Shown here: positions 8,473 to 17,074 of the stretch, piece by piece
Layout of the letters: every line of letters starts with the position of its first letter
Numbering within the stretch: position 1 is the first letter of the stretch
DNA from: Bacteroidales bacterium
GTDB taxonomy: Bacteria > Bacteroidota > Bacteroidia > Bacteroidales > UBA932
Assembly (NCBI GenBank): GCA_016293535.1
Contig: JAEDEB010000023.1
Span: 1-29,928 of the forward strand
Direction: 5' to 3'
Length of the DNA stretch: 29,928 nt
The notes under the pieces: generated by a model
Told to the model about the DNA's origin: nothing
Databases searched by the model: none
The model's input: only the letters and a program-made list of their open reading frames with translations
Translations under genes and position numbers: made by a program

Positions 8473-10031
8473 TGAAAAAGGGGATGTCAATAATCCTGTC
8501 AATTGCCCTCTGTGCAGGCCTTTTATGTGCCTGCACGGAGGCTGATGACGCTACGCTGAAGATAGACGCCGGGTACCGTGAGATAGAGATGTCGCCGGAG
8601 GGAGGCTCCATGGACATCCCGGTGCGCGCAAGCGGGACCTTTACTGCCGCAAGCAGCGGCGAATGGTGCCATGCCGAGGTGCTTGCTCCCTTGCTCCGCC
8701 TAAGAGTGGACCCTATGGAGGAGGCCTCCACCCGCTCGGCGAGAGTCACCGTTTCCCTCAAGGGATGCCCTGACATCAATATCGACGTGAGGCAGATATC
8801 AGTGCTCCTGAACAACCCGCCTTCGGAATTCAGGCTTTCCAACATGCTCAGGACCTTCTCCGTCAGCGTCACCTCCAATACGCAGCTGAACTTCAGCTAC
8901 CCTGACTGGGTCACTCCCGTGGATGGAGATTGGGAGCCCGGGACCAAGGTCTATGTGTTCGAGGCATCCCAGATGGACCGGGACGGAGAAAGCCGTGAGG
9001 GTTCCTTTACCGTGTCGACCGCTGACGGTCTCTTCTCCAGAACCATCCCGGTCATCCAGACTTCTTACGCCACCCTGGCCATGCAGACTCTGGGACGGCT
9101 CTGGGCAGAGGATATGTTCGCATCATCTCCGCTCTCCCCGGAGTCCGAAAGGTACAGGCTGCTGTCCACTCTGGAAAGCTACTGCAACGCCCTGGGCCCT
9201 GCCGACTTCAAGTCCTATCTTTCGAAGAGCGATGCGGCTGCGGAGCAGATGGAGATGACAAGCGACATACTTTCCTGCTACCGTCTTGCCTTCGACAGGG
9301 TCTTCTCCGACATCCAGTCCACAGTGGTGGAAAGAGGAACGGTCGTGATATGGCATCTGTACAATATGGGATTCATAGTCAAGACCCCGTCGGTGTGCTT
9401 CGGAATGGACATCAACCACCGCTACGCATCCCGTCTGGCCCCGTATCTCGATTTCATCACCGTAAGCCACAGCGACACCGACCACATCGACACCCCTCTG
9501 ATGGCTGCGATGGAAGGCCTTGGCAAGCCTGTGCTCACGAATTTCCGCATGGGCCCGTATCAGGCGACGTCCCCTACGGTATACAATATCGGAGACATAA
9601 GGATCACCACCAGCATTACGGATGAGAATGCCACCGATCTCCATTGCACTACCATACACCGCATACGCTGCGGCGAAGATGCCGGGAACTTCGAGATAAT
9701 CCACACTGGCGACTCCTCCTATGACAAGTCGCAGTTTACGGAATGTCTAGACGGATCGAGGACGAATCTCCTGATTCTCAGGTACGGAAACACTGCGGAG
9801 ACCAAAATACTCGGCAGCGGCTCCGGACAGGTCCAGCCGGACTATGTCTTCTTCTCCCATCTGGAGGAACTGCGCCACAACATAGGCAGTTCTCCTGCGA
9901 GAGCCACCATATTGGGTGCCGTCGGGAATATGAGCCGTTTTGCCGGAACCGTGGCCAAGGGAAAGGTCTATATGCCTTTCTGGGGAGAGAAGGCCATCTG
10001 GAAGGACGGTACTCTCTCCCGCGCCGAATGA
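8469..10031 (+). CDS. Lipoprotein with BACON-like N-terminus and metallo-beta-lactamase fold
   Basis: A 520-residue protein whose start overlaps the preceding stop (ATGATG), so translation is probably coupled. The signal ends LLCAC (candidate lipidated Cys22). Residues about 30-110 (YREIEMSPEGGSMDIPVRASG to INIDVRQI) look like a BACON domain, and about 115-198 like a second degenerate one (ending RTIPVIQTS). From about 285 onward there is an MBL-like core: VIWHLYNMGFIVKT followed by FGMDI, the metal motif HSDTDH (334-339), candidate third-site His397, HTGDSS with Asp415, and a late His464 in FFSHLEELRH. The motif is HxDxDH rather than HxHxDH; the same Asp variant occurs in ComEC-type MBL domains, so activity is plausible. 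Reaction and substrate are unknown. It is the only enzyme-like product of this operon. Confidence 0.78.
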   Translation: MMKKGMSIILSIALCAGLLCACTEADDATLKIDAGYREIEMSPEGGSMDIPVRASGTFTAASSGEWCHAEVLAPLLRLRVDPMEEASTRSARVTVSLKGCPDINIDVRQISVLLNNPPSEFRLSNMLRTFSVSVTSNTQLNFSYPDWVTPVDGDWEPGTKVYVFEASQMDRDGESREGSFTVSTADGLFSRTIPVIQTSYATLAMQTLGRLWAEDMFASSPLSPESERYRLLSTLESYCNALGPADFKSYLSKSDAAAEQMEMTSDILSCYRLAFDRVFSDIQSTVVERGTVVIWHLYNMGFIVKTPSVCFGMDINHRYASRLAPYLDFITVSHSDTDHIDTPLMAAMEGLGKPVLTNFRMGPYQATSPTVYNIGDIRITTSITDENATDLHCTTIHRIRCGEDAGNFEIIHTGDSSYDKSQFTECLDGSRTNLLILRYGNTAETKILGSGSGQVQPDYVFFSHLEELRHNIGSSPARATILGAVGNMSRFAGTVAKGKVYMPFWGEKAIWKDGTLSRAE

Positions 10032-10037
10032 CGCGCC

Positions 10038-13000
10038 TCAGGCGTTGTACTCCTGCCAGGACTTGACAGGCAGTCTGTCAAGAGAGATGCTGCAGAAGGC
10101 TTCGATGAATGCGGATGCGAGTCTTGCGTTCGTAATAAGGGGGATGTTGTGGTCGATGGCGCCACGACGTATCCTGTAGCCGTTTGTCAGCTCTCTCTTG
10201 CTATGGTTCTTCGGGATGTTGACTATGAGGTCGAACCGGTGGTCGTGTATCATGTCCATCACGTTCGGAACTCCTGCGTCGGATTCCTTTTCGTCAGGCC
10301 ATCCCACCTCGCTTGCGGCTACACCGTTCTCGTTGAGGAAACGGGCCGTGCCGTGGGATGCATAGACCGTATATCCGGCCTTGACCAGGGCTGCCGCCGC
10401 ATCGAGCAGGGAAGCCTTCTCCTTGGCGCTTCCCGAGGATATCATTATGCCCTTGTCCTTTGATGGGATATTGTATCCCGTGGCGAGCATGGCCTCGAGA
10501 AGGGCCTCCTCGTAGCTGTCCCCTATGCAGCCCACCTCGCCGGTGGAACTCATGTCCACTCCGAGCACGGGATCCGCGTTCTGGAGTCTCGCGAAGGAGA
10601 ACTGCGAAGCCTTGACTCCGACCCTGTCGATGTCGAAGGCTCCCTTCTGAGCCGGCACCACAGGTGCTCCGAGCATGATTCTCGTCGCAGTCTCGATGAG
10701 ATTCCTCTTGAGCACCTTGCTGACGAACGGGAACGAACGGGATGCACGGAGATTGCATTCTATCACCTTTATGTCGCGGCCCTTCGCGAGGAACTGGATA
10801 TTGAAAGGTCCGGAGATATTGAGTTCCCTGGATATGGCTCGGGCGATCTTCTTTATCTGGCGTATGGTCGCGAAAGAGCACTGCTGTGCAGGGAAGACCA
10901 TGGTGGCGTCACCGGAATGGACACCGGCATATTCGATGTGCTCTGAGATTCCGTATTCCACGACCTCGCCGTTGGATGCTACGCCGTCGAATTCGATTTC
11001 GTTGGTTTCCGTCATGAACTGGGATATCACGACAGGATATTCCTTGGATACCTCCGATGCTGCCGCGAGGAAGCGTACAAGTTCGTCGTCGTCGTGACAT
11101 ACGTTCATCGCCGCTCCCGAAAGCACGTACGACGGACGCACGAGCACAGGGTATCCCACCTTTTCAATGAAGCCGCGGACGTCCTCCATGCTGGTCAGGG
11201 CGCTCCACTGCGGCTGGTCGATGCCGAGCTGGTCGAGCATTGCCGAGAACTTGCCCCGGTTCTCTGCGCGGTCTATGCTCACGGGCGATGTTCCGAGCAC
11301 ATGGACTCCCTGGCGGTGGAGTTTCATCGCGAGGTTGTTCGGAATCTGACCTCCCACCGAAACGATGACTCCGCCCGGATTCTCGAGGTCTATGATGTCG
11401 AGCACCCTCTCGAAGGAGAGCTCGTCGAAATAGAGCCTGTCGCACATGTCATAGTCGGTGGAGACGGTCTCCGGGTTGTAGTTTATCATTATGGACTTGT
11501 ATCCGAGGCGGCGTGCCGTATTTACGGCATTTACCGAACACCAGTCGAACTCGACGGATGAGCCTATTCTGTATGCACCCGAACCGAGCACAATGACGGA
11601 TTTCTCGTGCTTGTAGTAGTTGACGTCGTGGCCCTGGGCGGCGTATGTGACGTAGAGGTAGTTGGTCAGTTCAGGATGTTCGCTGGCGACGGTCTCTATC
11701 CTCTTCACGCAAGGGAGAATGCCGAGCTGCTTCCTGCGGTTGCGGACGGCCAGGTTCCTCTTTTCCATGTTTCCTTCGCCCTTCAGCACGAAGCGCGCAA
11801 TCTGGAAGTCGGAAAAGCCGAGGACCTTTGCCTCCCTGAGCACTTCTGCAGGCACGTCCTCCAGTGCGTCGTAGCCTTCCAGCCTGTGCTTGAAGTCCAC
11901 TATGTTCTTCATCCTCTCTATGAACCAAGGGTCGATCTTCGTGAGTTCGAAGATGCGTTCTATGGCATAGCCCTCCTCGAGAGCCTGGGCGATGGCGAAA
12001 ATGCGCAGGTCGGTAGGGTTCTCCAGTTCCTCGTCGAGGTTGTCGAAGCGCAGGTGGTCATTGCCCACGAAGCCGTGCATTCCCTGACCTATCATTCTCA
12101 GACCCTTCTGGAGCATTTCCTCGAAGCTCCGTCCTATGGACATTATCTCTCCGACCGACTTCATCGACGAACCGAGCTTGTGGCTGACGCCGACGAATTT
12201 GCCGAGGTCCCAGCGGGGAATCTTGCATATCATATAGTCGAGTTCCGGAGCCTTGTAGGCAGAATTCGGAGTGCCCATCTCACCTATGCGGTCAAGTGTG
12301 TATCCGAGAGCTATCTTCGCTGCCACGAAGGCGAGAGGGTAGCCCGTTGCCTTGGATGCAAGGGCCGAAGAGCGGCTCAGGCGGGCGTTTATCTCGATGA
12401 TGCGGTAGTCGTCGGTGTCGGCGTTGAAGGCGAACTGTATGTTGCATTCGCCCACTATTCCCAGATGGCGTACGCATTTGACTGTGATGTCCTGGAGCAT
12501 CTTGACCTGGTCGGGACGCAGCGAGCAGGTCGGAGCCACGACTATAGACTCTCCCGTGTGGATGCCGAGCGGGTCGAAGTTCTCCATCGAAGCCACGGTG
12601 AAACAGTGGTCGTTGGCGTCCCTGATGCACTCGAACTCGATTTCCTTCCATCCCTTGAGGGACTCTTCCACAAGGACCTGGGGTGCGAAGGTGAATGCCG
12701 ATTCGGCAATCTGCCTGAAGCTTTCCTCGTCCCTGCACACTCCGGAGCCGAGTCCGCCGAGGGCGTAGGCAGAGCGTATCATTATCGGATAGCCTATCTT
12801 TCTCGCTGCGGCAATAGCGTCCTCCATATTCTCGCAGGCCTGAGATACCGGAACCTTGAGGTCCACCTTGGCGAGTTCCTTGACGAAACGGTCGCGGTCC
12901 TCGGTGTTCATTATCGCCTCCACTGAGGTTCCGAGCACCTCCACTCCGTATTCCTCAAGCACACCGCTCGTGTACAGTTCCGTCCCCACGTTGAGGCCGG

Positions 13001-13271
13001 TCTGTCCGCCCCAGGCGAGCATAATTCCGTCAGGACGCTCCTTCCGGATAATCTGGGTAACAAAAAAGGTATTGACCGGCAGGAAATAGACCTTGTCCGC
13101 AATACCTTCACTTGTCTGGATTGTTGCAACGTTCGGATTTATGAGAACGGAACTTATTCCTTCTTCTCTCAGAGCCTTGAGTGCCTGTGAACCTGAATAG
13201 TCAAACTCTCCGGCCTGTCCGATCTTGAGTGCTCCGGAGCCGAGCACGAGAACTTTGTTGAGTTTCTTCAT
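10038..13271 (-). CDS. carB: Carbamoyl-phosphate synthase, large subunit
   Basis: The 1077-residue product from the ATG at 13271 matches the usual CarB length of about 1070-1080; the longer reading to 13304 runs into the promoter. The N-terminal half begins KVLVLGSGALKIGQAGEFDYSGSQA and carries the first ATP-grasp module. The second half repeats the layout (VIVLGSGAYRIGSSVEFDWCSVNA) with a second ATP-grasp module. The C-terminal 140 residues form the MGS-like allosteric domain (KAGYTVYASHGTARFLNENG). It makes carbamoyl phosphate from bicarbonate, ATP and glutamine-derived ammonia for pyrimidine and arginine synthesis. The glutaminase subunit gene carA is not in this window. The 3' end is convergent with the MBL gene with only 6 bases between, leaving no room for a separate terminator. 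Confidence 0.98.
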   Translation of the reverse strand: MKKLNKVLVLGSGALKIGQAGEFDYSGSQALKALREEGISSVLINPNVATIQTSEGIADKVYFLPVNTFFVTQIIRKERPDGIMLAWGGQTGLNVGTELYTSGVLEEYGVEVLGTSVEAIMNTEDRDRFVKELAKVDLKVPVSQACENMEDAIAAARKIGYPIMIRSAYALGGLGSGVCRDEESFRQIAESAFTFAPQVLVEESLKGWKEIEFECIRDANDHCFTVASMENFDPLGIHTGESIVVAPTCSLRPDQVKMLQDITVKCVRHLGIVGECNIQFAFNADTDDYRIIEINARLSRSSALASKATGYPLAFVAAKIALGYTLDRIGEMGTPNSAYKAPELDYMICKIPRWDLGKFVGVSHKLGSSMKSVGEIMSIGRSFEEMLQKGLRMIGQGMHGFVGNDHLRFDNLDEELENPTDLRIFAIAQALEEGYAIERIFELTKIDPWFIERMKNIVDFKHRLEGYDALEDVPAEVLREAKVLGFSDFQIARFVLKGEGNMEKRNLAVRNRRKQLGILPCVKRIETVASEHPELTNYLYVTYAAQGHDVNYYKHEKSVIVLGSGAYRIGSSVEFDWCSVNAVNTARRLGYKSIMINYNPETVSTDYDMCDRLYFDELSFERVLDIIDLENPGGVIVSVGGQIPNNLAMKLHRQGVHVLGTSPVSIDRAENRGKFSAMLDQLGIDQPQWSALTSMEDVRGFIEKVGYPVLVRPSYVLSGAAMNVCHDDDELVRFLAAASEVSKEYPVVISQFMTETNEIEFDGVASNGEVVEYGISEHIEYAGVHSGDATMVFPAQQCSFATIRQIKKIARAISRELNISGPFNIQFLAKGRDIKVIECNLRASRSFPFVSKVLKRNLIETATRIMLGAPVVPAQKGAFDIDRVGVKASQFSFARLQNADPVLGVDMSSTGEVGCIGDSYEEALLEAMLATGYNIPSKDKGIMISSGSAKEKASLLDAAAALVKAGYTVYASHGTARFLNENGVAASEVGWPDEKESDAGVPNVMDMIHDHRFDLIVNIPKNHSKRELTNGYRIRRGAIDHNIPLITNARLASAFIEAFCSISLDRLPVKSWQEYNA

Positions 13272-13300
13272 TGCCTTGTCTGGGGTGATTGATAAACTCC

Positions 13301-13309
13301 GCAAAGTTA
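13301..13309 (-). promoter_or_regulatory. Candidate carB promoter (-7 element)
   Basis: On the minus strand the sequence TAACTTTGC is an exact match to the Bacteroidetes -7 consensus TAnnTTTGY. It lies 29 bases upstream of the carB ATG at 13271, giving a leader of about 24 bases. The -33 region at the expected distance (CTTC) is a poor match to TTTG. It supports carB being transcribed separately from the esterase gene that ends at 13338. Confidence 0.55.
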
Positions 13310-13337
13310 GTAATTTAATCAGAAAATTTGAAGATTG

Positions 13338-15065
13338 CTATAAGAAACGTTTCGCGTTCAGGAACTCCCATATTCTGTCGAGCCAGCTGTAGCTGCCGGT
13401 TCCGGGAGATGCGGTTTTCTGGAAGCAGTGGGGTCTCAGCGCAAGGGTGTGGAGTTCGCTCTGTATGCCCATGCTCTGCATTTTCTCCCAGGTCTTGACC
13501 GAGTTCATCGCAGCCCATCCGTCGCTGTCTCCGTGGATAAGGAGCATGGGAGCAGTGTCGAGGTCGAAGGAGAACTCCGGAACCAGAACGGCATCGTCAG
13601 CATTGCCGCCGCCGGAATTCGGCTTCTCGTCCCCGTCGGTGAGTGCGTAGGCCGGGTATATGCCTATGCCCCACTGTACCCTGCAGGAAAGTCTGTCGAT
13701 ATCATCTATTGGGAGATAGGCCTGATGTCTGGAGGACGTGACGCCCATAAGGGTGAGGTGTCCGCCGGCAGAACTGCCCATTATGCCTATCCTTTCCGGG
13801 TCGAGTCCATATTCCGCAGCTTTGCTGCGCACGAGTTTGACCGTTCTCTGGAGGTCCTCCCAGGCAGTTGTGTGCTTGGCCAGCCCCTTGGGCCTCGGAG
13901 TGCGGTATTTCAGGGTTACCACGGCCATTCCCTTCGAGTTGAGATAGCGTCTTGCCGGGGCGACCTCGAACCAGTCCGGACCGTTCCCCTCATAGCTGCC
14001 TCCGGAATAGATTATCTGCACGGCCGTGGTCTTGAGCTCGGCAGGTATGTGCCATTCGATATAGGGCGTGCACTGGTGGTCCTGCCTGTCCGGCATCCTG
14101 TCTTCCGGCCAGAGGTTTTCCCTGGCGTATATAGCCCTGTCCGAATCGTCTCCGTAGCGAAGGAAGATATCTTCCTCGGGTTCAGGTCCTCCCATATATC
14201 CCATCTGGCGCATGAACTCCACTGCGCGCTCGAAGCAGTAAGCCCCGTGTCCCTTGTCCGGAAGAATGTGTACCTCGGCCGGTATGCCCATGCGCCTGAG
14301 CTGACGGTATACCAGTGTGGATCCGTAAGGGGTATAAGGGTCGGCGCCTCCGTGGGTGAGGCACATTGGGCAGGTATGGCTGTCGAAACGGAAGCATGAG
14401 CTCAGTTTCACGTCCTTTCCATAGCCCTGTCTTGCCGCCGGGGTACCCCTCTCGCCATCCGTGGTCACGTATGCGGGCGCATTGACTATTGCCCAGTTGA
14501 TATGGCAGGGGAGCCCGTCTATGGCATCGATCCTTTCATAAGCTGGGGTTTCCGAACTCGTCGCGAGCATAAGCGCGAGGTGGGAGCCGGCTGACATGGA
14601 TATTGTCCCTATCTTTTCCGGGTCGAAGCCTCTCTTCTCTGCCTGGCTGCGTACGAGTCTCACCGCCCTCTGTCCGTCCTCCCATGCACTCTGATAGATG
14701 GGCAGCCCTTCCGGACGCGGGGTTCTGTACACGAAGTTGACGCACTGGAAGCCCAGGGCGGTCAGCTCCCTGTGCCATTTCTCCACCAGACCGACATCGC
14801 AGCAACTGTTATAGCCTCCTCCGGAAATGAGAATCATGCATCCTCCGTTCCTGACGGACTCCTCCGGGGCTTCGAACCATTCGAGGTATGCGACCCTGTG
14901 CTTCTCCGGGTCGAAGCCCTTTTTCCGGCTTTCATCCGTCATTGCGGCAAACTGGTGGTCCTGCGCATCCGGCATGACAGCTTCGGGCCATATTGCTTCA
15001 CGTTCATACGCAGAGGCGCCGCAGCCTATGGCCAGCGACGCCAGAATGGAAATCAGTGAAATCAT
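13338..15065 (-). CDS. Exported tandem alpha/beta-hydrolase (two esterase domains)
   Basis: A 575-residue protein made of two copies of one BD-FAE/acetyl-esterase-like unit. Each opens with a related block (REAIWPEAVMPDAQDHQ at 22-38; RENLWPEDRMPDRQDHQ at 315-331), followed by YRTPRPEG/YRTPRPKG and AWED. Candidate catalytic residues in copy 1 are Ser158 in SMSAG, Asp242 and His273 (KGHG). In copy 2 they are Ser432 in GSSAG, Asp515 (GDSD) and His546. Both triads look intact, but copy 1 has Ser instead of the first Gly of GxSxG. The N-terminus MISLISILASLAIGC is a signal or lipoprotein signal without a basic n-region. Such enzymes commonly remove acetyl or feruloyl groups from plant polysaccharides; the substrate here is inferred only. 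It overlaps the upstream gene by 4 bases (ATGA). Confidence 0.88.
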   Translation of the reverse strand: MISLISILASLAIGCGASAYEREAIWPEAVMPDAQDHQFAAMTDESRKKGFDPEKHRVAYLEWFEAPEESVRNGGCMILISGGGYNSCCDVGLVEKWHRELTALGFQCVNFVYRTPRPEGLPIYQSAWEDGQRAVRLVRSQAEKRGFDPEKIGTISMSAGSHLALMLATSSETPAYERIDAIDGLPCHINWAIVNAPAYVTTDGERGTPAARQGYGKDVKLSSCFRFDSHTCPMCLTHGGADPYTPYGSTLVYRQLRRMGIPAEVHILPDKGHGAYCFERAVEFMRQMGYMGGPEPEEDIFLRYGDDSDRAIYARENLWPEDRMPDRQDHQCTPYIEWHIPAELKTTAVQIIYSGGSYEGNGPDWFEVAPARRYLNSKGMAVVTLKYRTPRPKGLAKHTTAWEDLQRTVKLVRSKAAEYGLDPERIGIMGSSAGGHLTLMGVTSSRHQAYLPIDDIDRLSCRVQWGIGIYPAYALTDGDEKPNSGGGNADDAVLVPEFSFDLDTAPMLLIHGDSDGWAAMNSVKTWEKMQSMGIQSELHTLALRPHCFQKTASPGTGSYSWLDRIWEFLNAKRFL

Positions 15066-15892
15066 CTTATGCAGTCCATCACTCCGCGGAGGTATCCGAC
15101 GGATTCAGCCACGCCGGGATGGGGGTTCTGCCAGTTCTTCTCAAATTCCAGCGATACCTTGCCCTCATAGCGTATTTTTCTCAGAGCCTTGACTATAGGT
15201 CTGAAGTCCATAGTTCCGCGGCCCATTTCCCAGGTCTGTCCGGCCTTGGTTGCGGCGGTTTCGTCCTTGATATGGATGTCGTATACCCAGTCCCGGTATT
15301 TCAGGATGTCCTTCGCTGTATCGTATCCCGAACGGAAGGAGTGTCCGAGGTCCATGCAGCATCCGACTCCGAGCTTCGGGTTTCCGACCTTCTCCACGAC
15401 CGTCCTGATATCCGGGAACGCTGCCCCGTCGGGTCCATGGGTATGGATTGCGACGCGCACTCCCGTCTGGGCGACTTTTTCCACCACATAGTCCAGGAGT
15501 TCATAGTCCGGCACTCCTATGAACATCTCCGCACCGAAGCGGAGGGCATAGGCGAATGCGCGGTCGACCTCCTCGCGGCTCTTCATATATATGGGTCCGA
15601 GGGTATAAGGTTCCACGCCGTAGGAGCGGCATTCCGCCTTGAACGCATCCATCTCCTCCACCGTCGCGTCCAGTGGAAGCCACCAGTCCTTGACCGAGAG
15701 GTAGTGGATGTCGAGGCTATGGAGCATCTCGAGTGTCCTTTCTATGTCATAGGCCCTGTAGGTATAGCCGGCAACGCCTATCTTGAAATCCTTCGAGCCG
15801 CGGGGCTCCTTCATGGTCTGGGCCTGCAGACTCAGCGTTGCCAGAAGAAGCAGGGCAGGAACAAGAGTCCTGAACATGGTTTCAGTTTTCAT
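15062..15892 (-). CDS. Exported sugar-phosphate isomerase/epimerase-like TIM barrel
   Basis: A 276-residue protein of the xylose-isomerase-like TIM-barrel (AP endonuclease 2) superfamily, with a signal peptide MKTETMFRTLVPALLLLATLSLQAQ predicted to be cleaved after about residue 25. Visible barrel features are VAIHTHG (147-153), DLGH (181-184), the strand DIHIKD (205-210), and the terminal strand SLEFEK with Glu249. Asp181, His184, His207 and Glu249 are candidate metal ligands by family pattern. Export to the periplasm is common in the Bacteroidetes branch, where members are annotated as sugar epimerases/isomerases of unknown substrate. Its stop overlaps the start of the tandem esterase, so the two are probably translated together and may act on the same saccharide. 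Confidence 0.88.
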   Translation of the reverse strand: MKTETMFRTLVPALLLLATLSLQAQTMKEPRGSKDFKIGVAGYTYRAYDIERTLEMLHSLDIHYLSVKDWWLPLDATVEEMDAFKAECRSYGVEPYTLGPIYMKSREEVDRAFAYALRFGAEMFIGVPDYELLDYVVEKVAQTGVRVAIHTHGPDGAAFPDIRTVVEKVGNPKLGVGCCMDLGHSFRSGYDTAKDILKYRDWVYDIHIKDETAATKAGQTWEMGRGTMDFRPIVKALRKIRYEGKVSLEFEKNWQNPHPGVAESVGYLRGVMDCIR

Positions 15893-15917
15893 ATCAATTG
15901 TGGTTCTTGAATATTAC

Positions 15918-17009
15918 TTATTGGAAAATCAGACAGAGTCCGAACTGTGAGAAGTTGCCAATGCTCCTGAACATTCCGTAGGGGCAGTTGCCCCAGTATC
16001 CGCGAACGCCGAGGGCGAAGCGGCTGAAGAACCCGTCCCGTCCCCCGTTGTAGCGTATCCCGGCGAAACCGTTGACAGTGAGAGTGTAAGCATCTCTTGT
16101 TGCGGAGGTGGCAGGCGCCCCCTCCTTCGCTGAAAGGTCATAGGCGTAGAGTGCGCGTCCCCTGAGTTCGGCTGAGACTATGCCCTGTATTCCGCACTTT
16201 GCCGTTTTCGACTGCCACTGGTACTGCAGATACCACTCCGGGGCGGAAATCGCGGGTCCGTATGATTCCCTGTTTCCGGCGGAATTGGTCTCTTCCCTTG
16301 CTGCGGGAACCTGTCCTATGTCTCCGTCCCTTTCCTCCACGAAGTACCATCCGTTCCTTATAAAATATGGTATCATCAGGGCAGCCCTGAAGCTGTGGTA
16401 CTCCATGCAACGGTTCTCCGGCTCATTCAGGGTAAAGGCGAGTTCGGCGAAGTTGTAGCTCACGTTGACCCTTTTCAGGGCGAAGGCCTCGCTGCTGCGC
16501 TGGAGCACCAGTTCGTCCCCGACATGGGTGGATTCGTGCTTGAATGCCTGTAATCTGATGCTGTAGTTCCTTGCGAACCGCTTCTGTCCTTCGCAGTTCC
16601 CGCCGTCGCAGCCGAATCGATGGATGAAGGTCAGAGACGGACAGCCGATGCGGTAATCGGTATTGACCACGGCCGACGTGACCTTCTCCGCAATGTCCAT
16701 CCACAGTGTGGCAGACAGGGGCAGGGTCACGTTCAGTCCGAAACGTCCGTCCCCCAGATCGCCGTTCCAGACAGGCAGGTTCAGTCCGAAGGTGCCGATC
16801 GTATGGACCTGATACCGTCCGCCGCTCTTTCCGTAATCGTATGCGGGGTTCATCGACACTGCGCTGATGTCCAGACGGGCGTGTTCCGGGTGCATGTCCG
16901 CGTACATGGGCTGCCCGTACGGGGCCCATCCGAACCAGCCGTTTCCCGCCACCGAAGGCAGGGAGGCCAGCATCGTCACAATCGACAATATGACAGTCTT
17001 CGGTTTCAC
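15918..17009 (-). CDS. Predicted outer-membrane beta-barrel protein, family unassigned
   Basis: The 363-residue product starts at GTG (17009); an in-frame TGA lies three codons upstream, so no longer start is possible, and the first codons encode a good signal peptide ending ASLPSVAG. The mature protein has alternating hydrophobic/polar strands rich in aromatic and glycine residues and ends NFSQFGLCLIFQ, with a terminal-region aromatic pattern typical of outer-membrane barrels. Two Cys pairs may occur around residues 145-160 (FGCDGGNC). I do not recognise a named family. It lies 65 bases after deoD and 25 bases before the TIM-barrel gene on the same strand, with no clear promoter between, so it may belong to a transcript starting at deoD. 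It could be a porin-like channel, but that is inference. Confidence 0.75.
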   Translation of the reverse strand: MKPKTVILSIVTMLASLPSVAGNGWFGWAPYGQPMYADMHPEHARLDISAVSMNPAYDYGKSGGRYQVHTIGTFGLNLPVWNGDLGDGRFGLNVTLPLSATLWMDIAEKVTSAVVNTDYRIGCPSLTFIHRFGCDGGNCEGQKRFARNYSIRLQAFKHESTHVGDELVLQRSSEAFALKRVNVSYNFAELAFTLNEPENRCMEYHSFRAALMIPYFIRNGWYFVEERDGDIGQVPAAREETNSAGNRESYGPAISAPEWYLQYQWQSKTAKCGIQGIVSAELRGRALYAYDLSAKEGAPATSATRDAYTLTVNGFAGIRYNGGRDGFFSRFALGVRGYWGNCPYGMFRSIGNFSQFGLCLIFQ

Positions 17010-17074
17010 TGTTGCTCAAGTGATTCTTTGCGCTTTGCCGAGCTCTGAAGAGCCCTTCCGGCGGTAGGCTCGGA

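Noticed and set aside
9468..9490. The MBL lipoprotein as a dead enzyme because one motif His is Asp
   Set aside because: ComEC-type MBL domains carry the same HxDxDH form and other metal-site residues are retained, so inactivity cannot be claimed.
11607..12926. Open frame of 439 codons on the plus strand inside carB
   Set aside because: Antisense shadow; carB coding is unambiguous along the whole stretch.
17010..17074. Terminator between deoD and the outer-membrane barrel gene
   Set aside because: GAGCC/GGCTC and GCTCT/AGAGC short pairings exist, but none is followed by a T-tract.
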